DNA of 64,000 bases from Saccharibacillus nicotianae (GTDB lineage Bacteria; Bacillota; Bacilli; Paenibacillales; Paenibacillaceae). This document shows, in pieces, positions 52,975 to 62,042 of this stretch. The DNA is taken from the NCBI RefSeq assembly GCF_042681745.1, contig NZ_JBHUGF010000011.1:558001-622000 (forward strand). The letters are read 5' to 3'. Position numbers and translations under genes: made by a program. Below the pieces are notes generated by a model, which saw only the letters and a list, made by a program, of their open reading frames with translations, did no database searches and had not been told where the DNA came from. How positions within the stretch are numbered: position 1 is the first letter of the stretch; each line of letters starts with the position of its first letter.

Positions 52975-53889
52975 TTAGCGAATTTTATCTGGATTAGAGA
53001 TCATAAAGATATGATCGACTTGTCCATATGCATTATATCTGAATGAATAAATCGCTACCGTTACCCCTTCACGTTGAAGTTGTAGACCGATATCTCCATT
53101 GATCGATATGATCGACCATTCTCCTGTAAGTGAACCTTTAGCCGCAATACCATTGAAAAATGAAATCACACGTCGACGATCGAAAATAGGACGTAAAGCG
53201 GATTTGACTTTACCACCGCCATCTGTGTAAAGACGCATATCTTGTTGAAGTAATTCTAATAAAGAAGAGAAATTACCAGTTTGAGCGGCTTGTAAAAAAG
53301 CTTGAGTAAATGCTGATTTTTGTTCAAAAGAAACAGATTGAGAATGTTGAGCGGCTTGTAGTTTGGGGAGCGCACGACTGAGTATTTTGCGACATGACGC
53401 TTCCGAGCGATCCAGCCATAACGCGATATCCCGATAAGGAAAATCAAACGATTCTCGCAACACAAAGATAGCCCGTTCGATAGGTGTTAATTGATCGAGC
53501 ATGACCATGACGGCATAACTAATATCGTCTTTGAGAATAGTCGAAGTATCGGCACTTTCTGTTAACAAAGCTGTATGTTTGGAGAGAGAAGATGAATAAC
53601 TTTCGGTAACTTGTGGTTCAGGCAACCATACCCCCGGATAATCTACACGTTTTATACGTGCTGATTCCAGTACATTTAGACTGCGATTGACAGTCGATTG
53701 AATCAGGTAGGCACGTACATTATGGACGTGGTCTTGATTCCATTGAGTTGTACTAAGATGGATAAAAAGGTCTTGTACAATATCTTCTGCTTCGGTACGC
53801 ATACCTGTGATACGATAAGCAACAGATGTTAACAAAGACCGATATTCTACATATAAAGATTCGATGTGAGTACTAAATAAAGAAGTCAT
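52975..53889 (-). CDS. ECF41-group RNA polymerase sigma factor with fused SnoaL-like regulatory domain
   Basis: 304 residues. Sigma-2 region ~5-70 (SVAYRITGMRTEAEDIVQDL) and sigma-4 ~125-185 with the helix-turn-helix (FPYRDIALWLDRSEASCRKI). The ~110-residue C-terminal extension is SnoaL/NTF2-like. Three ECF41 signatures are present: WLPEP in the linker, DGGGK in the extension, and NPDK at the end. In this group the extension controls activity in place of an anti-sigma factor. The neighbouring AhpD-like gene and promoter fit the known ECF41 regulon. AAGGAG lies ~11 bases before the ATG. Confidence 0.93.
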   Translation of the reverse strand: MTSLFSTHIESLYVEYRSLLTSVAYRITGMRTEAEDIVQDLFIHLSTTQWNQDHVHNVRAYLIQSTVNRSLNVLESARIKRVDYPGVWLPEPQVTESYSSSLSKHTALLTESADTSTILKDDISYAVMVMLDQLTPIERAIFVLRESFDFPYRDIALWLDRSEASCRKILSRALPKLQAAQHSQSVSFEQKSAFTQAFLQAAQTGNFSSLLELLQQDMRLYTDGGGKVKSALRPIFDRRRVISFFNGIAAKGSLTGEWSIISINGDIGLQLQREGVTVAIYSFRYNAYGQVDHIFMISNPDKIR

Positions 53890-54043
53890 ATAGGGTCTAT
53901 CTCCTTATTAAGATCAGTAATACGATAGGGATTATCGATGTACAGCGTTGCATGGGACACTTGCTGAATTTCTATTCTCTATATCATACTAAAAATATTG
54001 TGCTTATTCTGTGCATGCTCAACAAGAAAGGAAATTTCATCTT

Positions 54044-55282
54044 ATGAATTGGCTTAGATCATATCCACGCGAAATACAAGTTTTTTTGCTAGCGAGCCTG
54101 ATCAGTGCTGCAGGTGGATCATTAATGTGGCCACTGACTACACTTTATGTCTATCAGGAACTCGGTCGCACGATGACCGATGCAGGGTTTGTTGTCCTTT
54201 TACAATCGCTAGGTGGTATTGGTGGACAATTGCTTGGAGGTACATTATATCATCGTTTAGGTGTCAAAAAGTTAATCGTAGGTTCATTGTCATTGAATGC
54301 TTTGTGTTTGTTTGCATTGCCTTTTGTCAGTCAGAACTGGCATCTGTATATGATTACGATGATCTTTGTAGGATTATTTAATGCAATGTCTTTGCCAGCT
54401 ATTCAAGCATTTATTGGCTTTCGCTTTGCTGATCGGCGCGGACAATTATTCAATATTGTCTATGTTGCGAACAATATTGGAGTTGCGCTAGGAACGGCTT
54501 TATGTGGCGTGTTAGCAGATATTTCGTATCATTTAACATTTGTGCTTAATGGCGTAAGTTGCGCGCTTTTTGCTGGTTTCTTTTTGATCTATTTGACCAA
54601 AATCGGTGAAGGCGAACGTCCTCCAACCGAGCAAGAAGATGTACATAACCCGGGACGACCACAAGTAAATACAGAAAAGCGTCCATTATGGTTGTTGGCA
54701 CAAGTGAGAGTCTACTTATATATGGGGATCGGTTCTTTATTTCTATGGTTAGGCAATTCGATCTGGAATACAGGGGTATCTCCTTTTATCGTTAGTTCAG
54801 GTATGTTGATCAGTTATTACAGTCTATTATGGACATTAAATGGGATATTGATCTTTGCAGGACAGCCATTCGTCAATTTCATTCGTCGGGTTGCTGCTCG
54901 TACCGCAGAAGCTCAAATGACAGCAAGTGCTTTGTTTTATTTGTTTGGTTATATCGTTATTCTCGGATTTCATAATTATCCGGCGATGATTGTAGCGATG
55001 ATTCTGATTACATTTGGCGAAATGCTATTATCTCCAGCCATTCCTTCGTATGTCTCGGAAAAAACAGGTCTGTATGCTCCATTTTATCTAGGGGTTGCAG
55101 GTGGAATCGGTGCAGTCGGACGTGTAATTGGGCCTTATATTATGGGTGTATTTTACGATTCCGGCGGACTTCATCCTGTAGCATGGGTCGCTGTACTAGC
55201 AGGCATACTTTCATTAGCTTTCTTTATGATTCATCATTATGTACAACGAAAAGCCGTATCGCTTTCTTCATCTGCTAGCTAA
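54044..55282 (+). CDS. MFS efflux transporter
   Basis: 412 residues, 12 predicted helices. GGTLYHRLGVKKLIVGS is the MFS motif A loop between helices 2 and 3, with a second copy (FVNFIRRVAARTAEA) in the middle. The start is taken as ATG 54044 with AAAGGA 11 bases upstream; GTG 54011 is an alternative. It is divergent from the ECF41 gene. The substrate is not readable. Confidence 0.82.
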   Translation: MNWLRSYPREIQVFLLASLISAAGGSLMWPLTTLYVYQELGRTMTDAGFVVLLQSLGGIGGQLLGGTLYHRLGVKKLIVGSLSLNALCLFALPFVSQNWHLYMITMIFVGLFNAMSLPAIQAFIGFRFADRRGQLFNIVYVANNIGVALGTALCGVLADISYHLTFVLNGVSCALFAGFFLIYLTKIGEGERPPTEQEDVHNPGRPQVNTEKRPLWLLAQVRVYLYMGIGSLFLWLGNSIWNTGVSPFIVSSGMLISYYSLLWTLNGILIFAGQPFVNFIRRVAARTAEAQMTASALFYLFGYIVILGFHNYPAMIVAMILITFGEMLLSPAIPSYVSEKTGLYAPFYLGVAGGIGAVGRVIGPYIMGVFYDSGGLHPVAWVAVLAGILSLAFFMIHHYVQRKAVSLSSSAS

Positions 55283-55357
55283 TACTTGAGCATAAAATGA
55301 ATGATATACTATACTCAGAGTACAAAAGACCAAATAGATAAGAGAAGGTGCGTATAC

Positions 55358-55855
55358 ATGTCGGTTCAGCCTGTTGATCAGTTAGTGACTCGATTATCGA
55401 TTATGAATGATGCTCAATATTTAATGGAGATTGATCATTTAGTATGGAATGATAATAATACTCCATGTGTATTGCAATACGGATCACGTCAGCAATATTT
55501 GCAAGATCATCCACCGGGTACGCAACTGGTTGCTATAGCAGGAGAACAGATCTGCGGATATGTAGGATTTCAATATCCTACTCACGTCTTTACCAATCAA
55601 CATGTATACGATATTCATATTGCGATTCACCCTGATTATCAAGGTAAAGGGGTAGGACGCAAATTGATCGAATCATTAGGTGAATTTGCTCGGTCGCAAC
55701 ACGTTCGTAAATTAACTCTTCGTGTGCTGTCTACAAACAAAGAAGCCTTCCAATTCTACAAAAAACTAGGCTTTGTAGAAAACGGAAGACTTCCTGAAGA
55801 ATTTTATATTAACGGGCAATATGTGGATGATATCTTGATGACTTACTGGCTGTAG
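55358..55855 (+). CDS. GNAT-family N-acetyltransferase (RimI-like)
   Basis: 165 residues. HPDYQGKGVGRKLIESLGEF is the acetyl-CoA loop, then LRVLSTNKEAFQFYKKLGF. GAAGGTGCG precedes ATG 55358; the frame extends to 55301 without a ribosome-binding site. Its last 13 bases overlap the 3' end of the convergent gene on the minus strand, with no terminator between. Confidence 0.87.
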   Translation: MSVQPVDQLVTRLSIMNDAQYLMEIDHLVWNDNNTPCVLQYGSRQQYLQDHPPGTQLVAIAGEQICGYVGFQYPTHVFTNQHVYDIHIAIHPDYQGKGVGRKLIESLGEFARSQHVRKLTLRVLSTNKEAFQFYKKLGFVENGRLPEEFYINGQYVDDILMTYWL

Positions 55856-56265
55856 GAGGTCTGACCATATACACTCTTTGTAATGAGATCGGTCAATTCT
55901 TCTTTTTGTGCCCGGTATGTATCCGGTGACAATAATCCTTTATGGAGTCGTTCATTTAACATCTCTGTCATCTGTGCTACCTGCAAGTCGATTACGGCTT
56001 GCGGGTTTTTGTTATGTCGACGTGCCGTTTCTGCAAGTGATCTGCCTTCATATAAATCTTCATAGACATCCTCATCCGACGAAGCGCCAAGTGTACTTAG
56101 GAACGTGTCCTGTTGCTCACTCGTCAACGAAGAACCAGACGCACTCGATGGCGTTTGAGCATTTGCTTCTTCCCCTAGCAACATGCTGCTGATCGCAAGT
56201 CCTAGAAGCAACGTACTGATCATCGCTTTACGTGAACGGTGGTTTTTTTTCGTGCTTTTCATCAT
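55843..56265 (-). CDS. Small secreted protein (DUF2680/YckD-like)
   Basis: 140 residues. A basic N-terminus, a hydrophobic signal core (MISTLLLGLAISSMLLG) and a cleavage site after ANA near residue 36 give a mature helical protein. ETARRHNKNPQAVIDLQVAQ, MLNERLHKGLLSPDTYRAQK and ELTDLITKSVYG resemble small YckD-type secreted proteins. GAGGTATCC precedes the ATG pair. Function unknown; it is divergent from the response-regulator operon and may share its regulatory region (repeated TTAAAGAAA at 56350-56380). Confidence 0.65.
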   Translation of the reverse strand: MMKSTKKNHRSRKAMISTLLLGLAISSMLLGEEANAQTPSSASGSSLTSEQQDTFLSTLGASSDEDVYEDLYEGRSLAETARRHNKNPQAVIDLQVAQMTEMLNERLHKGLLSPDTYRAQKEELTDLITKSVYGQTSYSQ

Positions 56266-56532
56266 GGATACCTCATTTCATACTATTGATTAAAAGTAGA
56301 GCTCAAACCTTTAACGTAATTGGCTCTATCGTTATCTTAAACAGGTTGCCTTAAAAGAAACTTAAAGAAACGTAAAGGTAAGCTAAAACCTCTATTTTTT
56401 GTTTCAACCTTGTGTCAGATTCTTTACATATTTAGTACCAGTATTTTCTATTGGTGTGTCTTTATGGTTAAAGTTTGAATCGATATATCCGATAATAGAA
56501 AGTAGAGTAATTTAGGCAAAGGGGGGTTATTT

Positions 56533-58266
56533 GTGAATCGTATGTTGAAGTACCAGATTCTTTTCAAACTTCAATTACAAGAAAAATTGCAAAAAATGCT
56601 AGAACCTCATGCACAGATTCCAGAGCAGGAATTATATCGGCTAGCACATTCGATTAAAGGAACAGCAGGCACAATAGAATTACCTGAATGGTACTCCGAA
56701 GCATTACGTTTACTCATGACATTCAAAGAAGACGGTCAACGTGTATTTGACCATGAACAAATGGTTATTATATTAGAACCTTTATATGAACTTATACAGC
56801 AGTCGAATCTGGAGCCTGAAGTAAGCGAGACTCCGCCAATCCATAAAATACCCTTTACTATAACATCTCCTGTCAATACGGCTAAAGCCCGCACTGTCTT
56901 GATTATTGATGATGATATCGGACTACTTACATTACTAAAAGATGAACTGGTTAATCAGAATTTCACTGTGTTAGCAACGACAGAGCCTGAAGAAGGATTG
57001 GCGTTGTTTTATGATAAACGTCCTGATTGTGTAGTGTTGGATTTGGTATTACCGGGTATGAACGGATTTGAGTTGTTAGCACAGATTCAAGACTTGTGTG
57101 AACGTCATTTTATTCCGGTTATGATTATCAGCGCTTCAGGCAACAAAGAAACCCGGATGCATGGTTATGCGATGGGAGCCGAAGATTTTATGGTAAAACC
57201 GTTTGATCTGGACGAATTTTCGTTGCATATACGCCGTTTAACCAGTAAAAGAATCAAGCTGACAGAATTACTGTTGTTAGACAGTGTCACCGGGGCATAC
57301 AGTATGCCTTTTCTAGAACGTGAATTAGAACGATATCAAGAACAATCCAGAGTGCATGCGACAGAAGTATCATTAATCGTTATCGATCTGCAAGGTCTGC
57401 GAAATTACAACAAAACGTATAATTTTGCTAAAGGTGACCAGTTGCTACGACAAGTCTCAGATACGATTAAATCGTCTCTACGTGTAGAAGATATCTGGGC
57501 ACATGAACGTGCAGGACGATTTTATTTGCTACAACCAGGTAGCTCATCTGCTCAAAGTAGTGCTTTTATTGATCGTATTCTGTATTCACCCAAAGTAGCG
57601 TCTTTGATACCAGCAGGGATGATGCGTATTCGCTATGGAGTAGTACCGGTATTTGCTACAACTGATCGATCACAATTATTTGATCAGGTGAATCAACAAT
57701 TGTTACATTTACATGCGTCTTTGGAGCAAGGGACATCGGTAACCTCAATACCGTTACAGACATCGTCCAGAATGAATGCATCTATAAATGCTGAACCTGC
57801 TATTCCAGAGCCTGTTGTATCAGAATCTACTAGCAGTCCAGCTCTAGCACCTAAGGTATCTGCTAATGAACCTTTACGATTAGCGATTATTGATGACGAT
57901 CCATTAATACGTAATATTTTGGAACGACAAATGTTCGATCTCGAACAAGAATACTTACTGGATATTCGAGTCTATACAGATGGTAAAGAATTTTTAAATG
58001 ATCCCTGGCATGATGAGTCTGCGCAATATGTACTGATTCTGGATCGGATGATGCCACGAATCAACGGCATGGAAGTCCTTTCCCGTCTACGTGGCGAAGC
58101 AAACTCCAATTATACGGTACTGATGTTAACAGGAGTCGATGATGAACAAGGTATTACAGAAGCTATACGCGCAGGAGCTGATGATTATATGACAAAGCCA
58201 TTCAGTATGATGGAATTGGAAGCGCGAGTACGACGTTTGCTTGGTAAAGTAGGGGCAGCCTTATGA
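56533..58266 (+). CDS. Response regulator: Hpt-REC-degenerate GGDEF-REC
   Basis: 577 residues. An Hpt helix with H39 (LAHSIKGTAGT); REC1 ~121-240 with D170 and K222; a GGDEF-type domain ~245-400; a Pro/Ser linker; REC2 ~448-570 with D504 and K555. The GGDEF fold keeps YNKTYNFAKGDQLLRQV, but the active site reads AGRFY instead of GGDEF, so c-di-GMP synthesis is not expected. The start is GTG after GGGGGG. It overlaps the next gene by 4 bases (ATGA). With an Hpt and two receivers it is a phosphorelay protein that may tune the downstream glycosyltransferase. Confidence 0.88.
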   Translation: MNRMLKYQILFKLQLQEKLQKMLEPHAQIPEQELYRLAHSIKGTAGTIELPEWYSEALRLLMTFKEDGQRVFDHEQMVIILEPLYELIQQSNLEPEVSETPPIHKIPFTITSPVNTAKARTVLIIDDDIGLLTLLKDELVNQNFTVLATTEPEEGLALFYDKRPDCVVLDLVLPGMNGFELLAQIQDLCERHFIPVMIISASGNKETRMHGYAMGAEDFMVKPFDLDEFSLHIRRLTSKRIKLTELLLLDSVTGAYSMPFLERELERYQEQSRVHATEVSLIVIDLQGLRNYNKTYNFAKGDQLLRQVSDTIKSSLRVEDIWAHERAGRFYLLQPGSSSAQSSAFIDRILYSPKVASLIPAGMMRIRYGVVPVFATTDRSQLFDQVNQQLLHLHASLEQGTSVTSIPLQTSSRMNASINAEPAIPEPVVSESTSSPALAPKVSANEPLRLAIIDDDPLIRNILERQMFDLEQEYLLDIRVYTDGKEFLNDPWHDESAQYVLILDRMMPRINGMEVLSRLRGEANSNYTVLMLTGVDDEQGITEAIRAGADDYMTKPFSMMELEARVRRLLGKVGAAL

Positions 58267-59351
58267 GTATTGAAAATATATTAATTACGATCTGGTGGGC
58301 AACGGTTGGGGTTGTATCATTGATTATCGTATTGCTCCTGTATCTGATGTTTCGTAAATACCAACGGAATCGGCGATTACAGGCGATAGAACGTGTTACA
58401 GAGCAACTTGCCAAAGCAGATTCTGCGCTAAATCAGTATATTTTGACAGGCGAACGCTCTCGTAAAATGCTGGCTAAAAGTGATATAGAGCAACAAGCGA
58501 TTGAAGAAATGTTGATTCACCGCTTATCACTGAGTCGCTCCAAAGATGAAACCGAGCGGATCAGAGAATTAAGTGAGTATTATTTTGCAGAGTCGTATGC
58601 AAGCGATTTGCGTAGTTCTCGTTGGAGTACTCGAATTAATGCATTACTGTATATTGAACAATTTCAGATGATGAGTCTTCAAGCAGAACTTTTACAGGCG
58701 TTACAGCGCAAAAATTGTACAGGCGATGAGCGCTTTTTGATTTTGAGAATTCTGGCTGTGTTTCAAGCATCTGAAATTATGGATGAGCTAGAATCAGCAA
58801 CCATACAATATTCAGAAATTCAATTATTGCAACTGGTGTTGTTAATACGAGGAGAATTGTTGGAACAAATGCTTCAGCAGTTCGATCAATATACTCCCAA
58901 ATTACGATATATCATTATAGATAGTCTGCGCATCAACAATATTCGTACGCAAGAAGTATTGCAATTGTTAGAGAAATGTATGGACTCTAAAGATAAAGAA
59001 ATGCGTATTCGTGCGATGAAAGCACTCGCTAATTTTGGGTATATGAGCCCTGAAGCAGCTGATCGTATGGAACAAGCAATGACTGAAGAACAACCTGTAT
59101 CATGGCAAGAACGATTGATGAGAGTCAAAGTTATAAATAGTACGCGTGATGAGCGCTTTTTGCCGTATTTGGAACAATTGGTTAGTGACGATTCATACGA
59201 AGTTCGTCTGCAATCTGCGCAAGCGTTACTTCGCTATCGTCAAGGTGTAGCGATATTAGAACAAATTGCTACCGATCATCCTGACCGATTTGCAAAAGAA
59301 ATGGCGCAAGAGATCCTGGAAAGGAGAAATTATGAGCGGAATGTGGGCTGA
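58263..59351 (+). CDS. Membrane-anchored HEAT-repeat protein
   Basis: 362 residues. One N-terminal membrane helix (about 8-29) is followed by a basic segment and ~330 residues of alpha-helical repeats of the HEAT type (IRAMKALANFGYMSPEAADR, YEVRLQSAQALLRYRQGV). The repeats would form a cytoplasmic scaffold. It is linked by ATGA overlap to the regulator and overlaps the glycosyltransferase by 20 bases, so all three are produced together. A bridging role between regulator and synthase is inferred. Confidence 0.82.
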   Translation: MSIENILITIWWATVGVVSLIIVLLLYLMFRKYQRNRRLQAIERVTEQLAKADSALNQYILTGERSRKMLAKSDIEQQAIEEMLIHRLSLSRSKDETERIRELSEYYFAESYASDLRSSRWSTRINALLYIEQFQMMSLQAELLQALQRKNCTGDERFLILRILAVFQASEIMDELESATIQYSEIQLLQLVLLIRGELLEQMLQQFDQYTPKLRYIIIDSLRINNIRTQEVLQLLEKCMDSKDKEMRIRAMKALANFGYMSPEAADRMEQAMTEEQPVSWQERLMRVKVINSTRDERFLPYLEQLVSDDSYEVRLQSAQALLRYRQGVAILEQIATDHPDRFAKEMAQEILERRNYERNVG

Positions 59352-60831
59352 CCTGGGATTGGTTGTTTACCATATCGTTGCTGTGATCACGATATTATAC
59401 GTCGCTTTTTCAACCGGAGCGTATTTATTGATGTATTTTGCTGCTGCCAAAGATTTGCGTAAAGACAAAGATGTGAGCGGGCTTCAATATAGCAAAGCAC
59501 TTGAAAACGAATTAGCTCCTTTATCGATTCTTGTTCCTGCTTATAATGAAGGTGGTAATATCGTATCCAGTGCCCGTTCACTGCTGAGTATTAACTATAA
59601 GCAATTTGAAGTGATCGTAATTAACGATGGTTCCAAAGACGATACCGCACAACGGATGATCGATGAATTTGATATGTCGCCGATTTCCAACCGTGTTCCT
59701 TTTTCAGCTTTGGGCAAGTCTACAGCACCGATTCGCAATATTTATCGTTCTTTACAACATCCCAATTTGGTACTGGTAGATAAAGAAAACGGTGGTAAAG
59801 CAGATGCGCTTAATGCAGGCATTAACGTTTCGCGTTATCCATACTTTGCTTCGCTTGATGGAGATACTGTACTGGATACCGATGCTTTTATCAAAGTGAT
59901 GAAGCCTATTATGGAAGCGAAGCCGGGCGAAGAAATTGTAGCTACTGGTGGGAGTGTAGGGATTGCGAACGGAAGTATCGTAGATACAGGTTATCTGAGC
60001 AGTGAAAATGTACTGTTATCTCGTAATCCGTATGTGGTGATGCAAGTGATCGAGTATTTACGTGGTTTCTTAATGGGACGGATCGGTCTCAGTAGCTTTA
60101 ATATGTTGATCCTTGTATCGGGAGCATTTGGTGTATTCAAAAAAAGCTGGGTTATCGAAGTAGGCGGTTATGAGACAGAGACAATCGGTGAAGATATGGA
60201 ACTGATTGTTCGTCTACATCGTCTGCTACGGAAGAAAAAAAGCAAAGGTCGTATTATCTATATTCCTGAACCTGTCTGCTGGACAGAAGCCCCGGAAAGT
60301 CGCAAAATCTTACGGCGTCAACGGATTCGCTGGCAACGTGGATTATTCGAAAGTCTATGGCGTAACAAAGACATGCTGTTCAATCCGCGTTATGGACGCA
60401 TTGGATTCGCGGCTATGCCATTATTTATGTTTGTAGAGCTATTTGGGCCTGTGGTCGAATTAATTGGCTTAATCATGATTGTATTAGGTCTGGTTCTCAA
60501 AGCAGGAGCAGGCTGGGAAATTAGTGCTTCATTATCACTTATGATGATTTTGTATGGTTCGCTGTTATCGACAGGTGCTGTATTATTTGAAGAATGGCGA
60601 TTCCATCATTATAACCGCATATCGGATGTATTCCGGTTGGTGCTTCATGCGTTATCCGAATCATTCTGGTATCGTCCTATGCTCACCCTCTGGAGAGTAA
60701 TTGGACTTGCGCAAGCGATTCGTGGTAAAAAAGCTCAGTGGGGCGAAATGACCCGTGTGAATGTGATCGGTGGCAGTTCAGACACAATCAAAATGCGACC
60801 GGAAAGCCCGCTGATTCAACCTAAAAAATAA
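59332..60831 (+). CDS. Processive family-2 glycosyltransferase (PgaC/IcaA/BcsA-like)
   Basis: 499 residues. An N-terminal helix (~12-36), a cytoplasmic GT2 domain, and several helices after residue ~365. Catalytic motifs: NDGS (D99), DGD (176-178), GED (286-288) and QRIRW (Q330-W334), the QxxRW motif of processive synthases. It should polymerise a UDP-sugar, most like poly-N-acetylglucosamine synthases, and extrude it through the membrane. AAGGAG precedes ATG 59332. A partner deacetylase or PilZ protein is not in the window. Confidence 0.87.
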   Translation: MSGMWADLGLVVYHIVAVITILYVAFSTGAYLLMYFAAAKDLRKDKDVSGLQYSKALENELAPLSILVPAYNEGGNIVSSARSLLSINYKQFEVIVINDGSKDDTAQRMIDEFDMSPISNRVPFSALGKSTAPIRNIYRSLQHPNLVLVDKENGGKADALNAGINVSRYPYFASLDGDTVLDTDAFIKVMKPIMEAKPGEEIVATGGSVGIANGSIVDTGYLSSENVLLSRNPYVVMQVIEYLRGFLMGRIGLSSFNMLILVSGAFGVFKKSWVIEVGGYETETIGEDMELIVRLHRLLRKKKSKGRIIYIPEPVCWTEAPESRKILRRQRIRWQRGLFESLWRNKDMLFNPRYGRIGFAAMPLFMFVELFGPVVELIGLIMIVLGLVLKAGAGWEISASLSLMMILYGSLLSTGAVLFEEWRFHHYNRISDVFRLVLHALSESFWYRPMLTLWRVIGLAQAIRGKKAQWGEMTRVNVIGGSSDTIKMRPESPLIQPKK

Positions 60832-60851
60832 ACGCTTGTACCTTTCATGAT

Positions 60852-60896
60852 AAAAAGCTACTTCACCTGCAATATGCAGAGCGGAAGTAGCTTTTT
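60852..60896. terminator. Bidirectional terminator after the glycosyltransferase operon
   Basis: AAAAAGCTACTTC / GAAGTAGCTTTTT stem, with T runs on both strands. It also serves the convergent acetyltransferase gene. Confidence 0.9.
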
Positions 60897-60943
60897 GTAG
60901 TTAGATGATCTATTCTATTTTGCGCAAAAAAAGATCAGCTAGA

Positions 60944-61492
60944 TTATCGTTTTAATTTCCATTCTTGTTGAAGCATTCCGTATACAGCATGATCTACATA
61001 ACCAATCGGTAACAATTCAGCTTCCCGAATAATGCCTTCTAAAATAAAGCCCAGACGCTGAGGAACAGCGCGACTGCGATGATTACCGGTAGCACAGCGA
61101 ATCTCAACCCGATGCAGATTCAGTTCAATCAGTGCGTAGTCGATAAATACACGAAGAGCAGAAGTTACCAGTCCTTTGCCTTCATAATTAGAACCGAGCC
61201 AGTATCCGATACCGACCGAACGATGATTCCAATTGATCTCATGAAATCCGATAATACCCGCCAATTGACCTTTATACCAGATACCCGCGTTAAAAGCGCC
61301 ATTTTCCAGCGCTTGGGTCATCGAAGAACGCACATATTCTTCACTAGCAGCTACCGAGTTGGTCGCGTCTACCCAGGCTAACCATTGACGTAATGAAGAA
61401 CGGGATTGATCGATCAACTGATAAATAGGACGAGCATGACTGGGTTCAAGTGGCCTTAATTCGATTTCTTCATCCAATTTATATGTAAACAT
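60944..61492 (-). CDS. RimJ/RimL-type GNAT acetyltransferase
   Basis: 182 residues. ELRPLEPSHARPIYQLIDQS opens it; GYWLGSNYEGKGLVTSALRV is the acetyl-CoA region, and NLHRVEIRCATGNHRSRAVP is diagnostic of the RimJ/RimL/YdaF group. AGAGGG is 9 bases from ATG 61492; the TTG just before is less likely. It may acetylate ribosomal or other proteins. Confidence 0.9.
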   Translation of the reverse strand: MFTYKLDEEIELRPLEPSHARPIYQLIDQSRSSLRQWLAWVDATNSVAASEEYVRSSMTQALENGAFNAGIWYKGQLAGIIGFHEINWNHRSVGIGYWLGSNYEGKGLVTSALRVFIDYALIELNLHRVEIRCATGNHRSRAVPQRLGFILEGIIREAELLPIGYVDHAVYGMLQQEWKLKR

Positions 61493-61570
61493 CAAAGTAT
61501 ACCCTCTTTCTTAATCGAATATGAAATGAAGTGGACCGGATAAGATGTGTAGATTAGAGTAGTTCATGAT

Positions 61571-61831
61571 TTAACGACGCGGACGAAGAGGAGGGTGTTG
61601 TTCCAAAGCATAAATATCTTCTTCCAGTCCAGCCATACGTTCATTTAACGTGGTACGACAATCCGCTAAAGCTTGATTATAAATAAGAGGCCCTGCCGAC
61701 TGCAAAAAGAAATCAAGTACCGAATCAGCCGCCAAATCGCCTATGCTTTCGCCACGTTCGATTTCAAAAAAGTGCTGGATTTGCGCAATCATATGTTCAC
61801 GCTGTTCTTTCGGTAGTGTCAATGGTTTCAT
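61571..61831 (-). CDS. DUF2164 family small protein
   Basis: 86 residues. LPKEQREHMIAQIQHFFEIE, ESIGDLAADSVLDFFLQSAG and YNQALADCRTTL are the DUF2164 pattern. The C-terminus is basic. AAAGGAG precedes the ATG. The function is unknown. It lies upstream of and may be transcribed with the acetyltransferase gene. Confidence 0.9.
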   Translation of the reverse strand: MKPLTLPKEQREHMIAQIQHFFEIERGESIGDLAADSVLDFFLQSAGPLIYNQALADCRTTLNERMAGLEEDIYALEQHPPLRPRR

Positions 61832-62042
61832 GCTTCATTACTCCTTTGTACACGTTTATACTACATGCTACCGTATTCAACCTCTAGCGTCAAAGCCATT
61901 TAGCATCAAAAATACGGTTGTTAGAACAGGACAAAGGTCTCTATCTAAATCGTCATATCCTTGTCTAACTTGCCAGAACAGTTATAATGGAAGTATTGGA
62001 TTATTCCTGTAAAACAAACTGAACGATGAAAGGTTGATTGAC

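Noticed and set aside
56533..58266. Active diguanylate cyclase
   Set aside because: The GGDEF active-site loop reads AGRFY.
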